Positions 27,452 through 37,214 of a DNA stretch of 64,000 nucleotides are shown here, piece after piece. The notes below the pieces were generated by a model, which was not told the DNA's origin, ran no database searches, and was given only the letters and a program-made list of their open reading frames with translations. The first letter of the stretch is position 1. Each line of letters begins with the position of its first letter. A program made the translations under genes and the position numbers. Source of the stretch: Flavisericum labens (GTDB taxonomy: Bacteria > Bacteroidota > Bacteroidia > Flavobacteriales > Flavobacteriaceae); assembly GCF_045446075.1 (NCBI RefSeq), contig NZ_JBJJBQ010000004.1:248001-312000 (forward strand), read 5' to 3'.

Positions 27452-27539
27452 TTTTTTATATTTGGGCTACAGCAACCAATAATTAAAGTCTAACCGTCAA
27501 CTTTATATAATAGTTAAAAGTGATAACTAAAATTAATAA

Positions 27540-27983
27540 ATGAAAGATAAAACCATCGACTACATATTACGAACGACTTGGTTAAGTGTTCAAAAAATGT
27601 ATAATGAAGAAGCCGCAAAATTTGAAAGTACGATGGCAACTGGCTTTACCTTACTAAGTATAGACCCGGAAAAAGGAACACCTTCAACCGCCTTAGGACC
27701 AAAAATGGGCATGGAAGCCACAAGCCTATCAAGGATTTTAAAAACTATGGAAAAAAAAGGGCTTATTGAACGCCATCCAAACCCAGAAGATGGTCGTGGT
27801 GTAATCATAAGTTTAACAGAATTTGGCCGGGAAAAAAGAAATCAATCTAGAGAAAAAGTACTCACTTTTAACGAAGTCATCAGAGCCAATATTTCAGAGG
27901 AAAAAATCAATCATTTTTATGAAGTGGCCGAAGCCATTAACGAAATGGTTTGCAATAAAAAGATATATAATCAAAACGATTAG
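27540..27983 (+). CDS. MarR-family transcriptional regulator
   Basis: Winged-helix regulator of 147 residues. The DNA-binding region is MEATSLSRILKTMEKKGLIERHPNPEDGRGVIISLTEFG, with the beta-wing D-x-R-G motif intact. It is the first gene of the transcript that continues into fadN (10-base gap), and the palindrome at 27428 lies in its promoter. The likely role is a repressor of beta-oxidation relieved by fatty acyl-CoA, as FadR-type regulators do elsewhere. The ligand is inferred. Confidence 0.9.
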   Translation: MKDKTIDYILRTTWLSVQKMYNEEAAKFESTMATGFTLLSIDPEKGTPSTALGPKMGMEATSLSRILKTMEKKGLIERHPNPEDGRGVIISLTEFGREKRNQSREKVLTFNEVIRANISEEKINHFYEVAEAINEMVCNKKIYNQND

Positions 27984-27993
27984 TCATTAAAAA

Positions 27994-30402
27994 ATGAGCA
28001 AAAGAAAAATTAAAAATATAGCCATTATTGGCTCAGGAATTATGGGTAGTGGTATTGCATGTCATTTCGCCAATATTGGTGTGGATGTGTTGCTTCTTGA
28101 TATTATTCCGCGAGAACTAAATGACAAGGAAAAAGCACTAGGTTTAACTTTAGATGATAAAGTAGTTAGAAACCGATTGGTTAATGATGCTTTGGCTACA
28201 GCCTTAAAATCAAAGCCCTCCCCTATTTATCATAAAAAATTCGCTAATAGAATTACAACCGGAAATCTGGAAGACGATATTGTCAAGGTAGCCCATGTAG
28301 ATTGGATAATGGAAGTTGTGGTTGAAAGGTTGGACATAAAAAAACAAGTCTTTGAAAAACTTGAAAAACACAGAACTCCCGGCACACTTATAACCAGTAA
28401 CACGTCTGGAATTCCCATAAAATTTATGAGTAAAGGTAGAACCGAAGATTTCCAAAAACATTTCTGCGGAACTCATTTTTTTAATCCGGCGCGTTATTTA
28501 AAACTATTTGAAATTATTCCGGGACCAAAAACAGACCAAAACGTTTTAGATTTTTTAAATGGTTACGGTGAACAGTTCTTAGGAAAAACCTCTGTAGTAG
28601 CCAAAGACACGCCTGCCTTTATAGGAAACCGAATTGGTATTTTTAGCATCATGAGTTTGTTCCACGCTGTTAAGGAAATGGATTTAACAGTTGAGGAAGT
28701 TGATAAACTTACAGGGCCGGTAATAGGCCGTCCAAAATCTGCCACTTTCAGGACAGTTGATGTTGTTGGTTTGGATACACTCGTGCATGTAGCCAACGGT
28801 ATTGCAGAAAATTGTAAAGATGATGAACGTTTAGAGTTATTTAAACTACCCGATTTCATCAATACCATGATGGAAAACAAATGGTACGGTAGTAAATCAG
28901 GACAAGGGTTCTACAAAAAAATTAAAGGAGATGATGGAAAAAGCGAAATCCTGTCGTTAGACCTCAACACCCTTGAATACCGTTCGTCAAAAAAAGCGAA
29001 GTTCGCTACCTTAGAATTAACAAAATCGATAGATAACGTAATCGACAGATTTGAAGTTTTGATTTCGGGAAAAGATAAAGCTGGAGAATTTTATCGAAAA
29101 ACATTCGCTGCTCTTTTCGCTTATGTGTCACACAGACTTCCTGAAATTTCAGATGAATTATATAAAATCGATGATGCTATGAAAGCCGGTTTTGGTTGGG
29201 GCCACGGTCCATTCCAAATCTGGGATGCCATTGGTGTTGAAAAAGGTATTGAAATGATAAAAGCTGAAAGCTTAGAACCTGCAAAATGGGTTAACGATAT
29301 GCTTTTATCAGGAAGTCCTTCATTTTATACTATTAAAGACGGGGCAACCTGTTTTTATGATATTCCTTCAAAAAATCAAGAAAAAGTACCAGGACAAGAC
29401 GCCTTCATTATATTAGATAACATTAGAAAATCTAACGAAGTTTTCAAAAATGCCGATGTGGTTATTGAAGATTTGGGTGATGGCATTTTAAATTGCGAAT
29501 TCCAATCAAAAATGAACACCATTGGTGGTGATGTATTGGCGGGTTTAAATAAAGCAGTCGATATCGCAGAAAAAGATTTCGAGGGATTGGTTATCGGCAA
29601 CCAAGGAGCCAATTTCTCAGTTGGTGCTAATATTGGGATGATTTTCATGATGGCGGTCGAGCAAGAGTACGATGAATTAAACGGCGCCATTAAATATTTT
29701 CAGGATACCATGATGCGTATGCGATATTCGGCCATCCCAACAGTTTCTGCCCCTCATGGCATGTCGTTGGGCGGCGCTTGTGAACTTTCCATGCACGCCG
29801 ATAAAGTAGTAGCCGCTGCCGAAACCTACATGGGCTTGGTAGAATTTGGTGTTGGTGTTATTCCTGGCGGAGCCGGTTCAAAAGAAATGGCCTTGCGAGC
29901 ATCCGACACGTTTAGAAAAGGTGATGTAGAACTCAACGTTTTACAAGAGTATTTCCTAACCATTGGTATGGCAAAAGTATCAACCTCAGCTTATGAAGCT
30001 TTTGATTTGGGTGTTCTTCAAAAAGGAAAAGATATCGTGGTTGTAAACAAAGACAGACAGATTGCTACGGCCAAAGCACACGCCAAACTGCTGGCTGAAG
30101 CTGGTTACACCCAACCGATAAAACGAACCGATGTTAAAGTATTAGGGAAACAAGCCCTCGGTATGTTTTTAGTAGGCACTGATTCTATGGAAGCAGCAAA
30201 CTACATAAGCGAGCACGACCATAAAATTGCAAACAAATTAGCCTATGTTATGGCTGGCGGCGATTTATCTGAACCAACTTTAGTCAGCGAGCAATATTTA
30301 TTGGACCTAGAACGCGAAGCTTTCTTGAGTTTATGTACAGAACGAAAAACTTTAGAACGCATCCAGCACATGCTAAAAACAGGAAAACCATTACGTAATT
30401 AA
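27994..30402 (+). CDS. fadN: 3-hydroxyacyl-CoA dehydrogenase/enoyl-CoA hydratase
   Basis: Bifunctional beta-oxidation enzyme of 802 residues. The NAD-binding 3-hydroxyacyl-CoA dehydrogenase comes first (IAIIGSGIMGSGIACHFANIG, then HFFNPARYLKLFEI), and a crotonase-fold enoyl-CoA hydratase comes last (GANFSVGANIGM, HGMSLGGACELSMHAD). This order is the reverse of E. coli FadB and matches FadN of Bacillus. The following fadA and fadE genes also match the Bacillus fadN-fadA-fadE order. Confidence 0.93.
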   Translation: MSKRKIKNIAIIGSGIMGSGIACHFANIGVDVLLLDIIPRELNDKEKALGLTLDDKVVRNRLVNDALATALKSKPSPIYHKKFANRITTGNLEDDIVKVAHVDWIMEVVVERLDIKKQVFEKLEKHRTPGTLITSNTSGIPIKFMSKGRTEDFQKHFCGTHFFNPARYLKLFEIIPGPKTDQNVLDFLNGYGEQFLGKTSVVAKDTPAFIGNRIGIFSIMSLFHAVKEMDLTVEEVDKLTGPVIGRPKSATFRTVDVVGLDTLVHVANGIAENCKDDERLELFKLPDFINTMMENKWYGSKSGQGFYKKIKGDDGKSEILSLDLNTLEYRSSKKAKFATLELTKSIDNVIDRFEVLISGKDKAGEFYRKTFAALFAYVSHRLPEISDELYKIDDAMKAGFGWGHGPFQIWDAIGVEKGIEMIKAESLEPAKWVNDMLLSGSPSFYTIKDGATCFYDIPSKNQEKVPGQDAFIILDNIRKSNEVFKNADVVIEDLGDGILNCEFQSKMNTIGGDVLAGLNKAVDIAEKDFEGLVIGNQGANFSVGANIGMIFMMAVEQEYDELNGAIKYFQDTMMRMRYSAIPTVSAPHGMSLGGACELSMHADKVVAAAETYMGLVEFGVGVIPGGAGSKEMALRASDTFRKGDVELNVLQEYFLTIGMAKVSTSAYEAFDLGVLQKGKDIVVVNKDRQIATAKAHAKLLAEAGYTQPIKRTDVKVLGKQALGMFLVGTDSMEAANYISEHDHKIANKLAYVMAGGDLSEPTLVSEQYLLDLEREAFLSLCTERKTLERIQHMLKTGKPLRN

Positions 30403-30409
30403 AATTACT

Positions 30410-30498
30410 AAGCTATTTGCCGTTAGCTATTGGCAATTGGCTCTTTAAAATTTATTAAGACAAGCTAATAGCAAACCGCTAATAGCTAAAAGCCAAAG
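30410..30498. repeat. Degenerate inverted TAGCTATTAGC repeat
   Basis: The gap between fadN and fadA contains units such as TTAGCTATTGGC on the plus strand (30412-30443) and their complements GCTAATAGCTAA (30464-30494), ending 3 bases before the fadA ATG. The arms can fold into an imperfect hairpin in the mRNA. No protein is encoded. It looks like a member of a genome-wide intergenic repeat family. Confidence 0.5.
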
Positions 30499-30501
30499 AA
30501 G

Positions 30502-31692
30502 ATGAAACAAGCATATATAGTCAAAGCATACAGAACCGCTGTAGGTAAAGCTCCAAAGGGCGTTTTTCGATTTAAGAGAACCGACGAATTGGCCGCGGAG
30601 ACCATTCAGTACATGATGAAACAATTGCCCAATTTAGACAAAACTCGAATAGACGACGTTATTGTTGGAAATGCCATGCCAGAGGGTTCACAAGGTTTAA
30701 ACATGGCCCGGTTAATCTCATTAATGGGATTAGATATTGTTGAAGTGCCAGGGGTAACGGTTAACCGATTTTGTTCTTCTGGTGTTGAAACTATTGCCAT
30801 CGCTGCGGCCAAAATTCAAACAGGAATGGCCGATTGTATTATTGCTGGTGGAGCTGAAAGTATGAGTGCCGTGCCTATGACGGGCTTCAAACCAGAATTA
30901 AATTACGATATAGTCAAAGCAGGCCACGAAGAATACTATTGGGGAATGGGAAATACTGCTGAAGCCGTAGCCAACCAGTTTAAAGTATCTCGCCAAGACC
31001 AAGATGAATTTGCTTATAATTCACATATGAAAGCCTTGAAAGCACAAGCAGAAAATCGCTTTCAAAATCAAATTGTTCCCATCGAAGTCGAGCAAACCTA
31101 TATCGATACCAACGGAAAAAAAGCAACAAAAACTTATACGGTAACTAAAGATGAAGGTCCACGAAAAGGCACAAGCTTGGAGGCTTTAGCAAAATTAAGA
31201 CCTGTTTTCGCTCAAGGCGGAAGTGTTACGGCAGGCAATTCTTCGCAAATGAGTGATGGAGCAGCTTTCGTAATGATAATGGGCGAAGATATGGTGAAGG
31301 AGCTTAACTTAGAGCCTATTGCTAGATTAGTAAATTATGCAGCAGCCGGTGTAGAACCACGAATTATGGGCATAGGTCCTGTAAAAGCGATTCCAAAAGC
31401 ACTAAAACTTGCAGGTTTAAAACAAGAGGATTTGGAACTTATAGAACTCAACGAAGCTTTTGCCTCACAGTCTTTAGCTGTAATTCGAGAGCTAGACTTA
31501 AACCCAGATATTGTAAATGTAAATGGTGGAGCCATTGCTCTAGGCCACCCATTAGGCTGTACGGGTGCTAAACTTTCCGTTCAATTATTTGACGAAATGC
31601 GCCAACGTAACATGAAGGGGAAATATGGCGCAGTTACCATGTGCGTGGGAACAGGCCAAGGAGCATGCGGCATTTTTGAATTTTTAAATTAA
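30502..31692 (+). CDS. fadA: Acetyl-CoA acyltransferase (thiolase)
   Basis: Thiolytic cleavage of 3-ketoacyl-CoA in beta-oxidation. The 396 residues contain the nucleophilic Cys in VNRFCSSGVETI, the His in ALGHPLGCTGAKL and the second Cys in CVGTGQGACGIFEF. Length and motifs are standard for a degradative thiolase. It is the middle gene of the fadN-fadA-fadE operon, 15 bases before fadE. Confidence 0.95.
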   Translation: MKQAYIVKAYRTAVGKAPKGVFRFKRTDELAAETIQYMMKQLPNLDKTRIDDVIVGNAMPEGSQGLNMARLISLMGLDIVEVPGVTVNRFCSSGVETIAIAAAKIQTGMADCIIAGGAESMSAVPMTGFKPELNYDIVKAGHEEYYWGMGNTAEAVANQFKVSRQDQDEFAYNSHMKALKAQAENRFQNQIVPIEVEQTYIDTNGKKATKTYTVTKDEGPRKGTSLEALAKLRPVFAQGGSVTAGNSSQMSDGAAFVMIMGEDMVKELNLEPIARLVNYAAAGVEPRIMGIGPVKAIPKALKLAGLKQEDLELIELNEAFASQSLAVIRELDLNPDIVNVNGGAIALGHPLGCTGAKLSVQLFDEMRQRNMKGKYGAVTMCVGTGQGACGIFEFLN

Positions 31693-31707
31693 AACAACAG
31701 TAAACTA

Positions 31708-33510
31708 ATGGAAAAAGATATTTTACGTGGCGGACAATTTTTGGTTAAGGAAATTGATTGCGAAGACATATTTACCCCTGAAGATTTCAACGAAGACCAG
31801 CAAATGATGAAAGAAGCTGTAACAGAATTTGTTGATCGGGAAATTTGGGCCAATAAAGCACAGTTTGAAAAGAAAGATTACGCGCTTACTGAATCGTGCA
31901 TGGAAAAAGCAGGCGAACTTGGTTTTTTGAGTATTTCGGTTCCTGAGGAATATGGTGGTATGGGCATGGGCTTTGTCGATACCGTTTTAGTTTGCGATTT
32001 TATATCGGGTGCCACAGGATCTTTCAGTACAGCGTTTGGGGCTCATACAGGTATTGGCACGATGCCAATTACGTTGTATGGAAATGAAGAACAAAAGCAA
32101 AAATATGTTCCGAAATTAGCCACGGGCGAATGGTTTGGTTCTTATTGTTTAACCGAACCAAGTGCGGGGAGTGATGCCAATTCTGGAAAAACAAAAGCTG
32201 TTCTTTCTGAAGATGGTAAATCATACAAAATTACAGGGCAAAAAATGTGGATTTCAAATGCCGGATTCTGCAGTTTAATGATTGTTTTTGCGCGTATTGA
32301 AGACGACAAAAATATTACAGGATTTATTATAGAATACGACCCCGAAAACCCCAATGGTATAACCATGGGTGAAGAAGAACACAAATTAGGGATTCGCGCA
32401 TCTTCAACCAGACAAGTATTCTTTAACGACACTGTAGTTCCTGCTGAAAATATGCTATCTACAAGAGGAAATGGTTTTAAAATTGCCATGAATGCCTTAA
32501 ATGTCGGTAGAATAAAATTAGCTGCAGCGTGTTTGGATGCACAAAGGCGCACAATAACAGAATCTGTTAAATACGCCAATGAGCGTATTCAGTTTAAAAC
32601 TCCCATCTCCAGTTTTGGTGCCATTCGACAAAAAATAGCTGAAATGGCAACCAATTGTTGGGTTGGTGAAGCCGCAACATACCGTGCTTCAAAAAACATT
32701 GAAGATCGAATAACCTTAAGAAAAAATAATGGTAAAGACACTGATCAAGAGGCAGAGCTAAAAGGTGTTGAAGAATATGCCATTGAATGTTCTATTCTTA
32801 AAGTGGCCGTTTCAGAATTCATCCAGAATTGTACAGACGAAGGTATACAAATTTTTGGTGGTATGGGATTTTCGGAAGAAACCCCAATAGAATCGGCCTG
32901 GCGTGATGCCAGAATTGCCAGAATTTATGAAGGCACCAATGAGATTAACAGAATGCTTTCCATTGGTATGCTCATAAAAAAAGCTATGAAAGGCCATGTT
33001 GATTTATTAACTCCAGCTCAAGAAGTAGCTGAGGAATTAGTGGGCATTCCCTCATTCGAACCAAAGGATTTCTCTGAATTGTTTTCAGAAGAAAAAAGTA
33101 TTATCAAAAACCTCAAAAAACTATTCTTGATGGTTGCGGGTGCCGCTCTTAAAAAATATGGAGAAGAAATCGAAAAGCAGCAACAATTAATGCTAGCCGC
33201 TTCAGATATTTTAATTCAAATATACTTAGCAGAATCGGCTATACTTCGTGCTGAAAAAATTGCCAAAAAAGAGGGCAAAGACCAAGTAAAAGAACAAATA
33301 GCTATGGCCAAGCTCAACTTGTTCCATGCTATTGATGTAATTGAGACTGCCGGAAAACATTCGATAATATCCTTCTCAAAAGGCGACGAACAACGCATGA
33401 TGCTTATGGGCTTAAAACGGTACATTAAGTATGTAAACATGCCCAATATTGTAGAATTAAGACACATTATTGCCGAAAAAGTGATAAAAGAAAATAAATA
33501 CTGCTTTTAA
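31708..33510 (+). CDS. fadE: Acyl-CoA dehydrogenase
   Basis: FAD enzyme of 600 residues for the first oxidation of acyl-CoA. YCLTEPSAGSDANSGKTKA (flavin/substrate loop), IQIFGGMGFSEE and YEGTNEINRMLSIG are standard family segments. The C-terminal extension of about 150 helical residues beyond the 380-residue core is shared with Bacillus FadE and related long-chain enzymes. It ends the operon before a strong terminator. Confidence 0.93.
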   Translation: MEKDILRGGQFLVKEIDCEDIFTPEDFNEDQQMMKEAVTEFVDREIWANKAQFEKKDYALTESCMEKAGELGFLSISVPEEYGGMGMGFVDTVLVCDFISGATGSFSTAFGAHTGIGTMPITLYGNEEQKQKYVPKLATGEWFGSYCLTEPSAGSDANSGKTKAVLSEDGKSYKITGQKMWISNAGFCSLMIVFARIEDDKNITGFIIEYDPENPNGITMGEEEHKLGIRASSTRQVFFNDTVVPAENMLSTRGNGFKIAMNALNVGRIKLAAACLDAQRRTITESVKYANERIQFKTPISSFGAIRQKIAEMATNCWVGEAATYRASKNIEDRITLRKNNGKDTDQEAELKGVEEYAIECSILKVAVSEFIQNCTDEGIQIFGGMGFSEETPIESAWRDARIARIYEGTNEINRMLSIGMLIKKAMKGHVDLLTPAQEVAEELVGIPSFEPKDFSELFSEEKSIIKNLKKLFLMVAGAALKKYGEEIEKQQQLMLAASDILIQIYLAESAILRAEKIAKKEGKDQVKEQIAMAKLNLFHAIDVIETAGKHSIISFSKGDEQRMMLMGLKRYIKYVNMPNIVELRHIIAEKVIKENKYCF

Positions 33511-33542
33511 ACAGTATTAGTGACTAACTCAAATTTGAAAAG

Positions 33543-33575
33543 CGCTTCAAAACTAAATTTTGAGGCGTTTTTTTT
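33543..33575 (+). terminator. Rho-independent terminator after fadE
   Basis: CGCTTCAAAA and TTTTGAGGCG form a 10-bp stem with one G-U pair, followed by eight T. It lies 33 bases past the fadE stop and closes the beta-oxidation transcript. Confidence 0.9.
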
Positions 33576-33686
33576 ATTTTATTAAATGAGTAAATCGATA
33601 AAAATCGGTATCCTCAATTATTAATAACATTAATTTTTAACATATACTTAAGAAGCTTTTTTCTTAATTTACATGAAATTATCAAA

Positions 33687-35333
33687 ATGAATTATCGGTT
33701 ATATTTAGCACTTTTTTTATCTACAACGTTTTACTTTCCAGGATTATCTCAAGTTTTACTTGCTGAAAAAAACAACTTCACGAGACAAGATACTTTAAGA
33801 GGTAGCATCACACCAGAACGAGCTTGGTGGGATTTAACCTATTACAATCTCGATATTAAAGTAGACCCCAATAAAAAATTCATTTCTGGTAAAAACACCG
33901 TTCAATACAAAGTTTTAAAAAATGAATCGGTCATGCAAATTGATTTGCAACCTCCTATGAAATTGTTGAAGGCTATTCAAAATGGGGTTAATTTAAATAT
34001 AAAACATGACGGCAACGCACACTTCATAAAACTTATCGACAGCCAAAAAGTTGGAAACATAAAAAAACTAGAATTATTTTATGAAGGTCATCCAAAAGAG
34101 GCCATTCGTCCTCCATGGGATGGTGGTATTTCATGGAAAAAAGATGCTAACGGTAATCATTTCATAGCCTCATCCTGTCAAGGTTTAGGAGCTAGCGTTT
34201 GGTGGCCGTGTAAAGACCATATGTACGACGAAGTAGATAGCATGCAAATAAGCGTTAATGTACCTTCAGATTTAACAAACGTCTCAAATGGAAGACTTAG
34301 AAGTGTTGATCAATATGGCGATACCAAAAGCTACCGATGGTTTGTGAGCAACCCCATTAACAACTATGGGGTAAGCATAAATATTGGTGACTACACTAAT
34401 TTTTCAGAAGTATATGATGGTATGGCCGGAAACCTTGATATGGATTATTATGTTTTAAAAGATAATTTAGGAAAAGCCAAAAATCAATTTAAAGATGCCC
34501 CTAAAATGATGGAAGCTTTTGAGCATTGGTTTGGGCAATATCCGTTTTATGCCGACAGCTATAAATTGGTTGAGGTCCCTTATCTGGGAATGGAACACCA
34601 AAGTTGCGTTACTTATGGCAACCAATATAAAAATGGTTATTTAGGTAACGACCTTTCGGGTACAGGCTGGGGTTTAAAATTCGATTTTATCATCATTCAT
34701 GAATCTGGCCACGAATGGTTCGCCAATAGCATAACCAACAAAGATGTGGCTGACATGTGGATTCACGAAGGCTTTACCTCCTATTCCGAGAACCTCTTTT
34801 TAGATTATTATTACGGTAAACAAGCCGCTTCAGAATATGTAATTGGTACGCGCAAAAACATCAAAAACGATAGACCGTTAATTGGTCCTTACGGAGTAAA
34901 CACCACGGGCTCTGCAGACATCTACTACAAAGGCTCCAATATGTTGCATACACTCAGGCAACTTATTGAAGACGACGAAAAATGGCGAGGTATTTTGAGA
35001 AAGATGAATACCACATTTTATCACCAAACCGTTACAACACGGCAAATAGAAAACTTTCTATCTACTGAAACAGGTATCGATTTAACCGAATTTTTTAATC
35101 AATATTTAAGAACTACAAAAATTCCAACTTTAGAATATTCAATTAAAAAGGCTAAATTAAATTACCGATGGACCAATATTATTGAAAATTTCGACATGCC
35201 CATTCAAATTAACATAAACAACAAATCGCAATGGTTATTTCCAAAATCAGATTGGCAAACCTTAACTTTTGAAAATAAAATTGATTCTTTTAAAATTGAC
35301 CCTGATTTTTATGTGGAAAGTAAAAAAAATTAG
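33687..35333 (+). CDS. M1-family zinc aminopeptidase, secreted
   Basis: Metallopeptidase of 548 residues with a signal peptide (about 1-21, ending PGLSQ), so it is likely periplasmic or outer-membrane. The zinc site is HESGHEWFANS with the third ligand in WIHEGFTSYSE, and VPYLGMEHQSC contains the GxMEN-like exopeptidase motif in the variant form GMEH. It lacks the long C-terminal helical domain of aminopeptidase N. An ATCGAT-containing segment (33590-33610) lies in its leader. Confidence 0.9.
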   Translation: MNYRLYLALFLSTTFYFPGLSQVLLAEKNNFTRQDTLRGSITPERAWWDLTYYNLDIKVDPNKKFISGKNTVQYKVLKNESVMQIDLQPPMKLLKAIQNGVNLNIKHDGNAHFIKLIDSQKVGNIKKLELFYEGHPKEAIRPPWDGGISWKKDANGNHFIASSCQGLGASVWWPCKDHMYDEVDSMQISVNVPSDLTNVSNGRLRSVDQYGDTKSYRWFVSNPINNYGVSINIGDYTNFSEVYDGMAGNLDMDYYVLKDNLGKAKNQFKDAPKMMEAFEHWFGQYPFYADSYKLVEVPYLGMEHQSCVTYGNQYKNGYLGNDLSGTGWGLKFDFIIIHESGHEWFANSITNKDVADMWIHEGFTSYSENLFLDYYYGKQAASEYVIGTRKNIKNDRPLIGPYGVNTTGSADIYYKGSNMLHTLRQLIEDDEKWRGILRKMNTTFYHQTVTTRQIENFLSTETGIDLTEFFNQYLRTTKIPTLEYSIKKAKLNYRWTNIIENFDMPIQININNKSQWLFPKSDWQTLTFENKIDSFKIDPDFYVESKKN

Positions 35334-35335
35334 AT

Positions 35336-35911
35336 TTGACCAAACTACCTGAGCTGTATTTTAAAAACGATACCGAGTGGCGTGAGTGGTTACACGAAAA
35401 CCATAGCACATCAAAAGGTGTTTACTTAATTTTTTACAAAGTTGACCATGTAAACGACAGCATGCGATGGGAAGAAGCCGTAAAAGTGGCTTTATGTTAC
35501 GGATGGATAGATTCTACCGTAAAAAGCTTGGGCAATGGAAAACGTAGACAATATTTTTCACCAAGGAATGAAAAGAGTGTTTGGAGTGCATTAAACAAAA
35601 AATATATTGAAGAATTATTAGGAGAAAATTTAATGCACGAAAAGGGTTTGCGAAGCGTAGAAATTGCCAAACGGAATGGCTGTTGGAGCGTTTTAGATGA
35701 TGTGGAGAACGGCATTATCCCTGAGGATTTGCAAATGGAATTTAACAAAAACCAATCAGCTTTTAGAAACTATCAAAATTTTGCGCCTTCCTACAGAAAA
35801 AGTTATTTATATTGGTTAAATCATGCCAAGCGGGAAGCCACAAGAAAAAAACGCATAACCGAAATCATTCGATTATGCGCTAATAATATAAAATCTAGAA
35901 ATAACTGGTAA
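35336..35911 (+). CDS. YdeI/OmdA-family protein
   Basis: Protein of 191 residues in the YdeI family (bacteriocin-protection/OmpD-associated, OmdA domain). Segments EEAVKVALCYGWIDSTVK, YFSPRNEKSVWSALNKKY and a basic C-terminal YLYWLNHAKREATRKKRI support this. The molecular role is unclear. The only reasonable start is TTG at 35336, two bases after the stop of the peptidase gene, so it is cotranscribed. It ends four bases from the end of the convergent glycosyltransferase gene. Confidence 0.8.
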   Translation: MTKLPELYFKNDTEWREWLHENHSTSKGVYLIFYKVDHVNDSMRWEEAVKVALCYGWIDSTVKSLGNGKRRQYFSPRNEKSVWSALNKKYIEELLGENLMHEKGLRSVEIAKRNGCWSVLDDVENGIIPEDLQMEFNKNQSAFRNYQNFAPSYRKSYLYWLNHAKREATRKKRITEIIRLCANNIKSRNNW

Positions 35912-35915
35912 TATT

Positions 35916-37199
35916 TTAATTCGTGTAAATACTTGATTCCATCGACTGTTGGTTGATGGAACTATTAAATATAGCCAAAATACGTTTAGCAATACCTGTC
36001 CACCCAAAATTTCTGCGTGCAAACCGCGCACCTTCAACAGAAAGTTCATTACGTAATTTAGGATATCGCAATGGCATAGCCATCATAGCACCAAATTCCA
36101 CTGGACGATGGGGGTCTGCAAAAAGTGCTTGATTACCAAAATCAATCAAGTCGTACAACCCACCATGAACGGTAACAACACTTGGTGTACCACAAGCCAT
36201 AGCCTCGATGGCTACCATTCCAAATGGTTCATACCTTGATGGCATAGCAAAAATATTGGCCGCTCGATATACATTAGCTAAATCTTTATCATCTACATAG
36301 TTTTTCCAAGTAATTTTATCTAACACACCCAATTCGCCTGCTAGCTTTTTTAAACCAGCAACGCCTTTATCATCTTGTGCAGACTGGTCGCCACCAATAG
36401 CGGCCACTAAGCGGGCTTCTGGACAAAGTTCGAAAACCGTTGGCAATGCCTGTAAGAGTAAATCGTAACCTTTATTGTGAGCCATTCTACCCAATGCCAA
36501 AATATCTGTTGGATGAATATCATATTTGGCCCGAATTTTATCATTCTCTTTTGATGGTACAGGATAAAAACGGTTTTCATCTATTCCGGGCGGAATCATA
36601 CCGCAATTTCTAGGCAACACGTCGTACTGCTGCGTGAGCAAATCAACCTGAGGTAATGTTGTAGCAATGACATAATTACACATTTGAAAAACAAAATACT
36701 CTTTTCGTATACGTTCTTTAAAACGGTATTTTTTTTCCATTTCCTTTTCTTCCATATCGCTTCCCATGGTATGCTGTTTCCACCAACCTAGAGAATGGGG
36801 TGTATGCACATGGGAGATACCCAATTCTTCAGCTATTTTTTGTCCGGCCCAACCAGCATCCCAATAATGGCTATAAACGATATCGTATTTTTTATTTTCC
36901 TTTTTTATGGCTGCCAAAGTGTTGGTAACAAACTTTTTTAAATGATCGTGCATGTCCTCTTTCCTGATGAATTTCTTGCCTCCAAAAGGAATACGCCATA
37001 CGCTGTAATTTTCATCTACATGGTCATATTCTGGCTGATCTTCAAATTGTCGCGTTACCAAATCCACACGTTTTCCCAACCTGCTAAAACGTTCTGCTAG
37101 TTCTAAAACATACACAACCTGCCCTCCTGTATCTGGCTTTCCTAATTCGGCGTTTGCACCTACATATCCATGCAAAGAGATCATCAAAATCGATTTCAT
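35916..37199 (-). CDS. Sucrose-/mannosylfructose-phosphate synthase-like GT4
   Basis: GT-B fold glycosyltransferase of 427 residues. HGYVGANAELGKPDTGGQVVYVLELAERF at the start is the acceptor-side signature of sucrose-phosphate and mannosylfructose-phosphate synthases, followed by the VTRQFEDQPE and IPFGGKKFI segments. The C-terminal half has SRYEPFGMVAIEAMACGTP with the E-x7-E nucleotide-sugar motif. From memory, its N-terminal half is particularly close to Agrobacterium MfpsA. It follows the phosphatase-hydrolase gene by 15 bases. Together they would make, and be able to degrade, a fructose-containing disaccharide. Whether the donor sugar is glucose or mannose is not decided by the sequence. 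Confidence 0.8.
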   Translation of the reverse strand: MKSILMISLHGYVGANAELGKPDTGGQVVYVLELAERFSRLGKRVDLVTRQFEDQPEYDHVDENYSVWRIPFGGKKFIRKEDMHDHLKKFVTNTLAAIKKENKKYDIVYSHYWDAGWAGQKIAEELGISHVHTPHSLGWWKQHTMGSDMEEKEMEKKYRFKERIRKEYFVFQMCNYVIATTLPQVDLLTQQYDVLPRNCGMIPPGIDENRFYPVPSKENDKIRAKYDIHPTDILALGRMAHNKGYDLLLQALPTVFELCPEARLVAAIGGDQSAQDDKGVAGLKKLAGELGVLDKITWKNYVDDKDLANVYRAANIFAMPSRYEPFGMVAIEAMACGTPSVVTVHGGLYDLIDFGNQALFADPHRPVEFGAMMAMPLRYPKLRNELSVEGARFARRNFGWTGIAKRILAIFNSSINQQSMESSIYTN

Positions 37200-37214
37200 A
37201 GTTTCTATATTTTG

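Noticed and set aside
33590..33610. ATCGA motif upstream of the M1 peptidase as a third member of the phased-repeat group
   Set aside because: The two CG pairs are 10 bp apart and no -7 element lies at the expected distance.
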